A DNA stretch of 56,450 nt, from contig MPUH01000406.1 of NCBI GenBank assembly GCA_001970955.1, forward strand, positions 1-56,450, read 5' to 3'. A program made the position numbers and the translations under genes. This stretch comes from Stentor coeruleus. Lineage: Eukaryota; Ciliophora; Heterotrichea; Heterotrichida; Stentoridae. Positions 9,441 through 19,300 of the stretch are shown piece after piece. Numbering within the stretch: position 1 is the stretch's first letter; each line of letters opens with the position of its first letter. A model generated the notes under the pieces. The model was not told the DNA's origin. It ran no database searches and saw nothing but the letters and a program-made list of their open reading frames with translations.

Positions 9441-10114
9441 TAATAATTAATAATCGGGTAATTGTTAAATATAATGCAAAAAGGATGATTTTTACTGTTT
9501 TAAAGGTTTTGGTTAAGCGTTTTGATAGGATTGCAAGAAATTGATAATTTTATTATAAAGATCATGAGTTATTATAAAAAAAACTATTGAAATGATACTT
9601 GATTATAATTACAATAAAGTATTATAGGAATTTTTAACTAGCTAATTAATATAGTTTTTATTTTAAGATTTTGATATAATTTCATTAAGCTATTATTATA
9701 TAAATACTAAATCAGAAGACTCATGATTTTTACATATAAATTTTATGCATCCAAGTCTATTTATTATAGTAATATATGTATATTCAGTCTTATATTATAC
9801 TAAAATATCAATTCATCATAAAATCCATATCATTCATATTTATGACCACAAAATACTAAAAAAGCCTCACCTTTACTCGTGTTCTCTGCTAAAACCCAAT
9901 CCTATCATTCTTCCCTATCTAAAAAAATTATCCTTAATTCATTCATATCCACATACTATCTTCTNTAATTCATTCATATCCACATACTATCTTCTAAATA
10001 CTTCTCAAATCCTATAAATTTCCTTCAGCTTTTATCTAATTAAATATAACACATATTTGTATGTTCCCCAAAAAAATGCATGTTTCCGTTAGCGTATTTT
10101 AAATAAAATCTAAT
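9441..10114. other. intergenic with single-N gap
   Basis: Divergent spacer upstream of the cyclin gene. A 90-codon frame over 9745-10017 crosses the N at 9965 and is Ile/Tyr/His-rich noise, so it is not called. Confidence 0.6.
9935..9995. repeat. single-N gap at 9965 flanked by an unmerged 30-bp overlap
   Basis: Bases 9935-9964 recur exactly at 9966-9995 around one N. Same assembly artefact as at 2893. Confidence 0.9.
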
Positions 10115-11029
10115 ATGATTACAGTGTTTTTTGAAGAGACAGATAACAAAGAAAATATGCAACTATTGGCAAAGTCTCATAACTCTTTTCCTTATCAACG
10201 AACTTTTGGGACTGATTTGACAAGGTCCATCCCTCAAATTCCTTTACAAAATTCATCAGATCCTCAACAGCTTGATTATTATTCTGATGATATTTATGAA
10301 TATTTGTTGTCAATAGAAAATTATCATGTGGCTAAACCTGGGTATATGAAAAATCAAGCTGATATCACGGAAAAAATGCGCTCGGTGCTTTTAGATTGGC
10401 TTGTTGAGGTCCATTTTCGTTTTAAACTAGCCCCAGAAACTCTTTTTTTAACTGTTAATTTGATTGACCGCTACCTTGAAAAAATCATAATTTGTCGTTC
10501 GCGTTTACAACTTGTAGGTGTATCTGCAATGTTTATTGCAAGTAAATACGAAGACATCTACCCTCCAGAAATCAGAGACTTTGTGTACATAACAGATAAA
10601 GCCTATACAAAGGGGGAGATTTTACAGACCGAAAAGTCTATATTAAAAGTATTAGACTACAATGTAACAATTCCTAGTTCTTACAGATTCATTCAAAGAT
10701 TCTCAAAAATAAGTGGACTTTCTCAAGAGCAAATTGCTTTGGCTAGATACTTACAAGAACTAGCCCTAATTGACTATAAAATGCTCAAATATTCAAATTC
10801 TCTTATTGCAGCTGGAGCAATTTACCTTATGTTCAAACTTAAAAGTATAAAACCTGAATGGACTGGAGATTTAAGAAAAGCTTCTGGATATACAGAAGAC
10901 CAAATAAAACTATGCGCTAAAGATATGTGTGTGCTATTTCAAAATGCACATAAATCAAGCTTGAAAGGAGTTAGGGATAAATTCTCATCTGATCAGTTCT
11001 TTTGTGTAGCTAATACTCCTATATTGTAA
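10115..11029 (+). CDS. mitotic B-type cyclin
   Basis: 304 residues, activator of a cyclin-dependent kinase. The cyclin N-box (~56-180) contains MRSVLLDWLVEVH, the ciliate version of the MRAIL helix, then LIDRYLEK and the diagnostic LQLVGVSAMFIASKYEDIYPPEI. The C-box follows (~182-290). The N-terminus is short for a cyclin B but has a KEN box (residues 12-14, in DNKENMQ), an APC/C degradation signal, so mitotic turnover is plausible. No clear RxxLxxxN destruction box is seen. The LEKIIICRSRLQLVG wording fits cyclin B rather than A. Close to but not distinguishable as B1 or B2. Confidence 0.9.
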   Translation: MITVFFEETDNKENMQLLAKSHNSFPYQRTFGTDLTRSIPQIPLQNSSDPQQLDYYSDDIYEYLLSIENYHVAKPGYMKNQADITEKMRSVLLDWLVEVHFRFKLAPETLFLTVNLIDRYLEKIIICRSRLQLVGVSAMFIASKYEDIYPPEIRDFVYITDKAYTKGEILQTEKSILKVLDYNVTIPSSYRFIQRFSKISGLSQEQIALARYLQELALIDYKMLKYSNSLIAAGAIYLMFKLKSIKPEWTGDLRKASGYTEDQIKLCAKDMCVLFQNAHKSSLKGVRDKFSSDQFFCVANTPIL

Positions 11030-11765
11030 TTTATAAATTCTTGGTAGTTATTGTAGAAGGTTGATATGTTTAAGGCAAAGATAAGTTTGATAAAAAATTA
11101 GGAATTAATATGAAGTGAAATTGAGTTAAGGTATTTTAAGAGGTTTTAAAAGGGTTTCATAGATTTTTTTTAGTTTTTGGGGTTTTAGAGTTAGATTATA
11201 GATAATAATTAAAAGCATACTGGAATCTTAGTTGAAGTATTTTCTCAATTTACAGACATCTTGTCTGCGGCATAAAGTTTTCAAAATATATTTTCCAGAA
11301 ATGATTGGGAAATATGTATTATATAGTCATTCTTTTATAGCCCATTGAATATTTTATAATCAAAGATACTTACTACAATACTAATTGTGCCCTAGAAAAA
11401 TAAGTTTTTCATGATAACTTAAGGTTTTTATTGATAATTAGGAATTTATACAAAAATATACCTTTGATTTAAAATCATAATTACTTATAAAAATCATAAT
11501 TTTTATTCAGAAATCAACTTAGCCTTTACCCTAACTTTATTTTATAACTAATCCACTATACCTTTAATTATATGCAAGCATCACTTCATTTAAAATCTAA
11601 ACTAATCTCAAGATACACTCTTCTTCTATTTACTTAAAAAATTACTTTCATGATTCTTTTTATCATATCTTAAACCTCTTATCAAATCATTCTCATCATT
11701 TCCTTCCTTATCCACCTCTTTAAACATTTATCATTTCTTTATTTTCAGCGATCTTTATAATAAAT
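11030..11765. other. intergenic, AT-rich
   Basis: Spacer between two same-strand genes (cyclin and TFIIA gamma). The sequence is T- and A-runs. I see no gene, repeat or structured RNA. Confidence 0.6.
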
Positions 11766-12140
11766 ATGAATGAATTCTCTGAATTATACCTAAGCACTCA
11801 TATAGGTCAAGCTTTATTAGAGACTCTAGACAAATATTATGAAACAGGTGAAATATCATCTGAAATAAAAAACATGTTCATATCTATTTTTGAAGAAAGT
11901 CTTATTAAAGTTATGGAAGATGAATGCAAAAATATGTGCAATATAAAAGGACATTTAGATACTTACCAAAATGTTGACAACGTTTGGAAGTTCTGGGTAC
12001 GTGGGGCTCTTATATCAGGAGAGTCTTTAACCACTAATGTCACAATGCTGAAAATTGTCGCAGTTTCAGAAGACCATAAAAACGCAGAGATGAATAAAGG
12101 CAAGCCTTATAAAAAACAGAAAATAAACGATATAGCCTAA
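11766..12140 (+). CDS. GTF2A2: transcription initiation factor IIA gamma subunit
   Basis: 124 residues, against 109 in human TFIIA gamma. TFIIA stabilises TBP on the promoter. The N-terminal four-helix part reads LYLSTHIGQALLETLDKYYE (human LYRNTTLGNSLQESLDEL). The C-terminal beta-barrel half reads KGHLDTYQNVDNVWKFWVR (human RGSLNTYRFCDNVWTFVL), then VTMLKIVAV (human VDKVKIVAC). A ~20-residue basic tail (KPYKKQKIND) is extra. The ATG at 11766 matches the family start. The K+ channel gene begins 87 bp downstream on the same strand. With TAF9, this is the second TFIID/TFIIA-side factor in the window. Confidence 0.92.
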   Translation: MNEFSELYLSTHIGQALLETLDKYYETGEISSEIKNMFISIFEESLIKVMEDECKNMCNIKGHLDTYQNVDNVWKFWVRGALISGESLTTNVTMLKIVAVSEDHKNAEMNKGKPYKKQKINDIA

Positions 12141-12227
12141 TTAAATACTCCTTCTTAAAATCATAAATTCGCATATAAAATCTAATTTCCTAACAAATTA
12201 TTACCCTAACTAGTAAATATAATTAAT

Positions 12228-14072
12228 ATGACAGATGGAGCAAGTCCTAGACTTAAAAGCTTATCTCCTTTACGTATAGACCTAGCTCGCAAGAACTGGA
12301 GAAAAGTAAAACTAATTATGAAGCTCGACAACATCGTATCTCATTTAAAAATCTTTGCTGAAGAACGTGAAGAAAGAAGGTATACATCTCACAACTATAC
12401 TGAAATATCTGTAAAAAAGTGCTGCGTCATACCTCAAAACTCAGTCACAAAAGCATGTTTTGATTTTTGTGCTTCAATTGCTTATTTGTGTACTTGCTTT
12501 TTAATACCATATTCTGTGTTTTTTCATAATGATTCATCTTTACAGTATCAATCGCCTGCAGATGTGCTTTTTGATGTGATTATTGCAATTGACTTTTTAT
12601 TGAACTTTGTCCCTGTATTTTTTTCAGAAGTAGTCTTTGACTTTAAAAACCTTTCCTCAGAAAAATTAGGATATTTAGGTTCTTTAATGCCAGATCTTCT
12701 TTCCCTGATCCCATTTTTCCTCCTTCATCAAAGTTTGGTCTGGTTTCGGCTTTTAAGACTTTTAAGGATTAATGCACTTATTTACTGGATAGAAGAATCT
12801 GTTATAACTAAACACTTTCTAACTGAGGTCCTGGTTAAAGATGAGTATATGAGAAAAACAGTTGTCAAACTCTTGAAATTTATGCTTCTTGTAGGTATTA
12901 CTTGTCATTGTATAGCTTGTATGTGGTTTTATATAACCACAGTTGAAGATTCAAACATAACTTGGATGTCAGGAGCTTTTTATGATGAGGATTCAAAATA
13001 CATGGGTTCTAGTAATCGAGATAAGTATATGGCATCTTTATACTGGACAACTGTAACTTTTACAAGTGTGGGTTATGGAGATATAGTCCCAAAATCTATT
13101 CCTGAATATATATATGCAATGATTATAGAGTTTCTTGGGATTATGTTTTTTGCTTACCTTATGGGTCATGTCAATACTTATATTTCCAATATTGATAAAA
13201 AACATGAAGCATTGAAAAAACGTGAAAACGATCTGGACAAATGGATTTTCGACCTTGATAGTTCATATCCTGACAAAGTAATGCCATCAAGTATTTATGA
13301 AGGAATCAGAGATTACTATAAATTCCAATGGGAAAACGATGATAGTTCTATAGAAAACTTCAACAAATTCATGTTAAAATTGCCAAGTCATTTAAGACAT
13401 GAAATGAATCAATATTTATATAAAACTCGTATTGAGTTTCTTGGAGCTTTTATAGTTGGGGTAACTGATAATACTGTTTATGAACTTGCTGTTAATATAA
13501 AACCTAGATACGAAGGCAAAGCTGTGGAACTCATAAAAAAATGCACTAGGTCTAAATACTTTTATGTCATAAAAAGCGGAAGTATTGTTATAATTGATGA
13601 TGCACCTTTTCTAAAACTTAACCAAAAAAGCTACTTTGGAGAAATCAGTGTTATTTTCAAAGAAAAATCTGATTTTGGGTATATAACTGATGGAGAGACT
13701 AGTTTACTTACAGTTCATAGAAATGTTTTTGAAAAAATTGCTAAATATGATTTAAGAATTCTAGCAGTCAGAGCTTTTAGACGAAATAAGTATTTTCATA
13801 TGGCCAAAGAGAAAAGCAAAATGCATGATTTGGATCGTAAATATGATAGAGAAATTGAAGAGTTCAACATTTTCCATGACCGACTTGATGATGATGAAGC
13901 TGAAGAATTCGAAAGGAAAACGACAAAGTATCTTGTGAATTATGAGACAAAAGCTGATAAATATTTAAACAAAATCAAGCTTATACAGGAAGAACAATTT
14001 GAAACCATTGCAAGACTTCAGAAAGATCTTGAAAGAATAAAACTCAATAGGCTTAATAGGACCAGTTTATGA
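12228..14072 (+). CDS. voltage-gated K+ channel of the CNG/HCN/EAG type
   Basis: 614 residues, six-helix channel with a C-terminal CNBD-like fold. Helices lie roughly at 78-98, 112-132, 150-167, 172-190 (S4, with few charges: WFRLLRLLR), 212-238 and 295-318. The selectivity filter TSVGYGD is at 279-285, so it should conduct K+. The CNBD-like region (~412-515) keeps FGEIS, but the position of the cyclic-phosphate-binding Arg is not Arg (SDFGYITDGE), so it may not bind cAMP or cGMP, as in EAG-type channels. An acidic coiled coil follows (~525-600). The stop is TGA, evidence for the standard code. In ciliates such channels shape membrane potential and ciliary beating. Confidence 0.88.
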   Translation: MTDGASPRLKSLSPLRIDLARKNWRKVKLIMKLDNIVSHLKIFAEEREERRYTSHNYTEISVKKCCVIPQNSVTKACFDFCASIAYLCTCFLIPYSVFFHNDSSLQYQSPADVLFDVIIAIDFLLNFVPVFFSEVVFDFKNLSSEKLGYLGSLMPDLLSLIPFFLLHQSLVWFRLLRLLRINALIYWIEESVITKHFLTEVLVKDEYMRKTVVKLLKFMLLVGITCHCIACMWFYITTVEDSNITWMSGAFYDEDSKYMGSSNRDKYMASLYWTTVTFTSVGYGDIVPKSIPEYIYAMIIEFLGIMFFAYLMGHVNTYISNIDKKHEALKKRENDLDKWIFDLDSSYPDKVMPSSIYEGIRDYYKFQWENDDSSIENFNKFMLKLPSHLRHEMNQYLYKTRIEFLGAFIVGVTDNTVYELAVNIKPRYEGKAVELIKKCTRSKYFYVIKSGSIVIIDDAPFLKLNQKSYFGEISVIFKEKSDFGYITDGETSLLTVHRNVFEKIAKYDLRILAVRAFRRNKYFHMAKEKSKMHDLDRKYDREIEEFNIFHDRLDDDEAEEFERKTTKYLVNYETKADKYLNKIKLIQEEQFETIARLQKDLERIKLNRLNRTSL

Positions 14073-14697
14073 TAAGCATTTGTTTATTGTAAGGATAGTT
14101 TTTATAATAAATAATTGTATGAAAGGATCAAAGATAAAATTAGAGAAGATGAGCAAGTGATACTGTGTGATACTATGATTTTAGATCAATAGAAAAAGTA
14201 AAATTCATATAAAAAATGTGTGTTTTCACGCTAATCCCAAAAGTCCGCCATTTACGGGGTAATGGATAAAGTCTTTATTTTTATCTTATCTTTAAACAAA
14301 AACTGCTTATTAATCACTAAACTAAAATTTCATCGTATAAAAAGCTCTGGTCTAATTTTTCTAATTGAAATAAGGAAAATATTTTTGGCTTTTTAAAAAG
14401 AATTCGACCGGCTAAAATCTTTGTTTTTCATATACGCTAGGAGGAATTCAATATCTAAACATACTAAAGAGGACATAGCTATTTATTTTAGTTCAAAGTT
14501 CAAAAATGGATTTTTATTAGCATAAAAGATTAATTATTATATAAAAAAACAATAATAAACTTGGAATATTCGTTGTTAGAAATGAGCATCAAAAATTGTG
14601 AGTTTTTTTTTGAAATCGAAAACTGATCCTAGATGAAAGTTTGTAGATTAATAATCTCATATTATACTTAATGAAATAAGATTTTAATGCTTGTAAT
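14073..14697. other. intergenic, AT-rich
   Basis: Spacer between two same-strand genes. I saw no coding-like patch, repeat or RNA gene. Confidence 0.6.
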
Positions 14698-15894
14698 ATG
14701 AAATATTATGTCTTGCTTATAATTTTTGAAGCAGCCTTTAGTGTTTATACAGAAATTCTAGAGAATCTTCCTGAAGATTATGTATTTTATTTGAATTACT
14801 CGGGTATTGACGAGAGAAAGTTTAAACAAGCGTATTTGAGTTTGATGACTAAAGAAATTGTTAGCACATTATTTGTTGCAAATGCTGAAAGTGCACCAGA
14901 ATATGATGTAAAACAAGAGGTTTGGAATATAACAGCTGATTTACAAGACACTTATTCCTGGATGTCATATGGAAAAGACCATTTCTTGAACCTAGAAAGC
15001 GATAAGAATTGGTTTATAGGGATTTTTACTTATGGTAAAAGTGATTCAGCGCGATGGAATTTTACTGTTATTGAAACTGAACAAGCTGAATGCTGGGGGA
15101 AATGTGAACAGAATGGAAAATGTGTTGATGGGAATTGCGAATGCAATAGTGGGTTTATAGGACATGATTGTCAAGATTATTTTTACACGGTAGACTCTAA
15201 AAGTAACTATTCTTTTTCTATATATCCTTATACTTATATCTATATGCTTGGATCACCAAATGAAGAACTTGAGTGTGTGTTTTCAAAAACTACTGGGTTT
15301 ATAAAGGTTTACCTAATAAATTCCCTATTGACGTAAATTCTATATAGAACCGGGAAACTTCCAGGGCATATTTTCTATGATGAGTTTTTAGAAGAAGGTT
15401 TCTCAAAAACTACTTTTAAAATGCGAATCCCTAAAAGTTCATCATTTTCATTGATAAGTGAATCAGAAATAGTATTTTCTAGTATTGAGTGCAAGTCTTA
15501 TTTGTCAGCAAGTAATGATCGTAAAGCTTTGATTCTAGGGATTCTTATAGGGATTGTTGGTTTTGTTATTATTAGTTGGATAGGTTATTTATGCTATAAA
15601 CATTGTAGAAGTCCTCGTCATTATACTCAGAAAATAGCACCTAAAAATACATCACATGATGACACTGATATTAAAGAATATAGTGATTTAGATAGAAATG
15701 AAGACGAATATTGCACTATTTGTTTGGAACAGTTCAGGAAAAATACAAAAATTCGTCAGTTAGATTGCGGGCATATATTTCATCGTGAATGTGTTGATCT
15801 TTGGCTGAGAACTAATCAATATTGCTGTATATGCAAACAAAATTACCTTAAAAAAGCAGCTTATTTTATCCCTATCCCTATTTCTGCAAAATAA
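14698..15894 (+). CDS. transmembrane EGF-like / RING-H2 E3 ubiquitin ligase, one 15-nt intron
   Basis: Exons 14698-15332 and 15348-15894 join to 393 residues. Order: signal peptide (MKYYVLLIIFEAAFS), ectodomain, one EGF-like module at ~132-158 (CWGKCEQNGKCVDGNCECNS), a transmembrane helix near ~285-307 (ALILGILIGIVGFVIISWI), then a cytosolic RING-H2 near the C-terminus (CTICLEQF...CGHIFHRECVDLW...CCIC, all eight ligands C3H2C3). This is the membrane-RING architecture with an extracellular sensor and a cytosolic ubiquitin-transfer domain. A second 15-nt GT...AG string with A at position 10 lies at 15035-15049 in frame. It could be a further intron (YGKSDSARW would become YARW), but neither version is clearly better. 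Substrates are unknown. Confidence 0.88.
15333..15347 (+). other. 15-nt intron in the EGF/RING-H2 gene
   Basis: GTAAATTCTATATAG with A at position 10. It sits in phase 2. Its removal turns two frame-shifted open frames into one continuous protein (...NSLLT joined to TGKLPGHIF). Confidence 0.9.
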
Positions 15895-16361
15895 AGTTAA
15901 AAATAAGTTAAATATGAATCTCTATTTTAATCAAAGTTGTGCTTATATTGTCTTTCAATACAAAATTCTAATGAAAAAAATATTCATTTAAAATATAATA
16001 TATCGATTTACTTTTATATGAATATTTCAATTATATAGTAACAAGAAAATGCTTAATATAATCTAAAAATCAGATCTTAAAATAAAAACCATAGTAAATT
16101 TATGAATTAAAGTAATAATCCCTAAAATAAATAGATTGAAGTTACTATAGGATATAAGAATTTATTATAATACCTAATGATAGATATTGGTAAAGGTAAT
16201 CAAGGTATAGCATACAACTTACAAGCTTAGACAGTATTAATATTATATTAAATATTATGCCTTATATAAAATAATCATGCTTATTCTCATTTTTGCTTAA
16301 TAATTCTGTAAATTTATACATTTCAACAATTAAAAAAAACTAATTCTAATCTTAATCTAGT
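15895..16361. other. intergenic between convergent genes
   Basis: AT-rich spacer between the stops of the EGF/RING gene and the large channel gene. Nothing recognisable. Confidence 0.6.
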
Positions 16362-19300
16362 TTAACTATCTGCTTCAACTTCAGCAGACTCTGCTGGATC
16401 TGGAGGAATATTCCTATCTTCAGGTTGTCCATCTTCTGATCCACTTGCTAGTTGTTTTGTGATGCATTTCAAGCACCAATAACTAGGGCACTCAACACAA
16501 CAATAAAACCCAGCACCAGTTCTTTCCTCTTTGCAATCACTACAATTTATCAATAAAGATTCTTTTTCATAAAGATCTTTATGTCTCCATTTAAGATTAT
16601 GTGTGCTTTTGCATACAAGTTTAGCATCTTTAGACTTTGTTGACAATTCATAAGTATCTTTGCATTTTGAGCACAGATTAAACATACAAGGTAAGCAATG
16701 ATATACTTCACCTTTAATGTTTTCAAAACAAAATCTGCATTTTTGTTCTGATTCATAGCCTTGCTCAGTGAAAAACTCTTGAGAATTTTCAAAGTTCAAC
16801 AAAATATGGCCATCTTTACAACTTAACCCAGCTTTCTTATGACTATGATCATAGTATAATTGAGCGCATTTCATACACATATCAAAGTCGCAAATTTTAC
16901 AACAAAAAGCATCAACATCATTAAGCCCATCTCTGCAAATATCGCAAAGATGGCCATAAAGATGCTTAGGTTTTAAAGAGTGACCACTTAAACATACAAA
17001 TGGATTTTTTTGCTCTTCTTGTGCATCTTCAACTTGATTAGCGGCTAGTATTTTTTTCCCTAAATCTTTAATTGCAGTGTTAAACTCATTAATTATATCT
17101 TTTTTACTGGATTCAATTTTACCTTGAGTATCAATGATTCTCTGATCTAATTCTTCTATTTTCTTAAAGTTAATTCTATGAAGTTCATCATTTTTCTGTT
17201 TCATCATTGAAATTTCGGTTTTAACTGTTCTGAACCTTGTCCTCATATCATTTTCCCCAACAACTTCAGCTGGTGTATATTCTTCACATATTTGCATTAT
17301 GGTTTTTTTCTTATCATTTCTTCTATTTAAATAAAATGACTCAGCTTCAATAATCATTTCAGTTAATTGCTTTAAATCTTCAACCTGAGCATCATCATTA
17401 ACTCTTCCATAAGTTGTCCCCAAAATGGAAATAAGTAAGTTCATCATAATAATCACATTGAAAATCAAATTGAAAATAACTAAAGCTAAAGTAAATCCCT
17501 CAACTTCATTATCTCCACCACCTGTAGCTTCAAAGAAAGATCCAAGAATCTGCCCTCCAATAAAAACACTATGATTAGCTTCAGTTGATTCAGTAAAGGC
17601 CATTTTAATAAAAGCAAATGATAAAATAGAATAAAATACAACAACAGCAAAAGCAATGATATCTTTTATAACTTCAGTAAGAAGACTGATCATGTATCTT
17701 GTGCTTGTAGATAAAGCAAAAAGAGTAATTCCTCTAACCCATGATAAAATTGTCACTGAGACAAGAAGCCAGATGTAATTATCTATTGAGAAAGTTGGGT
17801 CAGCTTGTACATCTTGACCTGCACTATCTTTAATTATATTTGTTGCTTCATAGTATTTTATATAGCCGAAATAGAAATACACATAGAATAATCCAGCTCT
17901 ACTAAGATCGATGTAGTTCCAGAATTCTGTGAAATAACCACAGATATCGATGTACATTTGCACAAGTTCATATAAGAACATAAGAATACTCCAAATTAAG
18001 GCTATAAGTAAAAACAATGGATCTCTGTAGATAACATAAATGGATAAAGATATAAGGTATAAGATAAAAAGTAATCCATTGAAGAACATAATTTTTCTCA
18101 CTTTATTCCATTTGTCATTGAGAATATATTGAATGAATTTTGTTTTGAAAATTTCTGTGTTGGAACAATCAAGCAAACTTTGTAAGAAATCAAGACTTTC
18201 TTGAGAACCGATTTCAAGATTCATTCTAATCGCACTAACAAGAAATGTAATTTTTTTATCTGAATCTTCTGAAGGTGGTCCAATAAATTTCTCTGCGTTA
18301 ACTTTCATGGTTAACGAATAACTAACTATTGGGAGCTTTAATCCTGCATCACAAGAATCCGGAAGTTTTTCAGATGCAGGAACAGGAATAAGACAATCGT
18401 TATAAAGTTCATCAAGTCCTTTGAAACCTCCTTGATTTAACTGAATAAGACAATCACTAAGTGTTTCTAATGCAAAAAGATTATCTGAAACCCTGCATTT
18501 TAATTGATTGATAATAGTCCCTGTAGCTTCAGTATTGCCTTTAGCTAAAGATATATTCAAAGGATTACCAACTGATGACTTCAAATACTTAGATTTATTA
18601 ATCATAGCTTTTTTAAGCTCTTTTTTCAAGTTTTCATTAGAATAATAATGTAAAGAGTTAACCATAAATGGAGCTATGATCCAAGTGTCCTTTCTTTCTA
18701 CTTTATCACTTCGATCACCTTCTAAAAATCTTCTCATCTCAGGAATACTGATATTATCATCAATAATAGTTGGATTATCTGGGTGAATTGGACTTAAAGT
18801 TCTAAACACCCCTTCATCATGACTTACAATTAGATACTTTTCATCTTTGTCACAAGCAAATCTTTGATGTTTCGCAAATTTGTACTTGAAACAATTAATT
18901 TTTTCAAAACTCGGCAAGTTGTAAATCGTGACTTTCCCTTTTGTTGTAGACAAAATAAAACTTTTTTCATCATTTGATAAGTAGCAAGAGTCGACTTCAT
19001 CCTCTAGAGTTTGGATTTTAATAGGAATCTTGTCATAAAGACTCCAGAAAATGCACTTTTTATCTTTGCCTATAGTTAGTAAAGTTTCAGAATTTTTAAA
19101 AACTTCCATTGTCGTGATTTCTGCAGTATGTTCCTTTAGCCTAGCATAAACCGTCCATTGCTCCAAGTTATAAACAATAACATTACCTTTAATATCACCT
19201 CCAATTACATAACTATCAGTTATTACAATGCTTGTAATCTTTTCTGAAAACTCACCAAGGTCCATTATCAGTCCACCATTATAGTCCTGAATAACAATCT

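Noticed and set aside
9745..10017. 90-codon frame crossing the N at 9965.
   Set aside because: It exists because of the duplicated overlap and has low-complexity composition.
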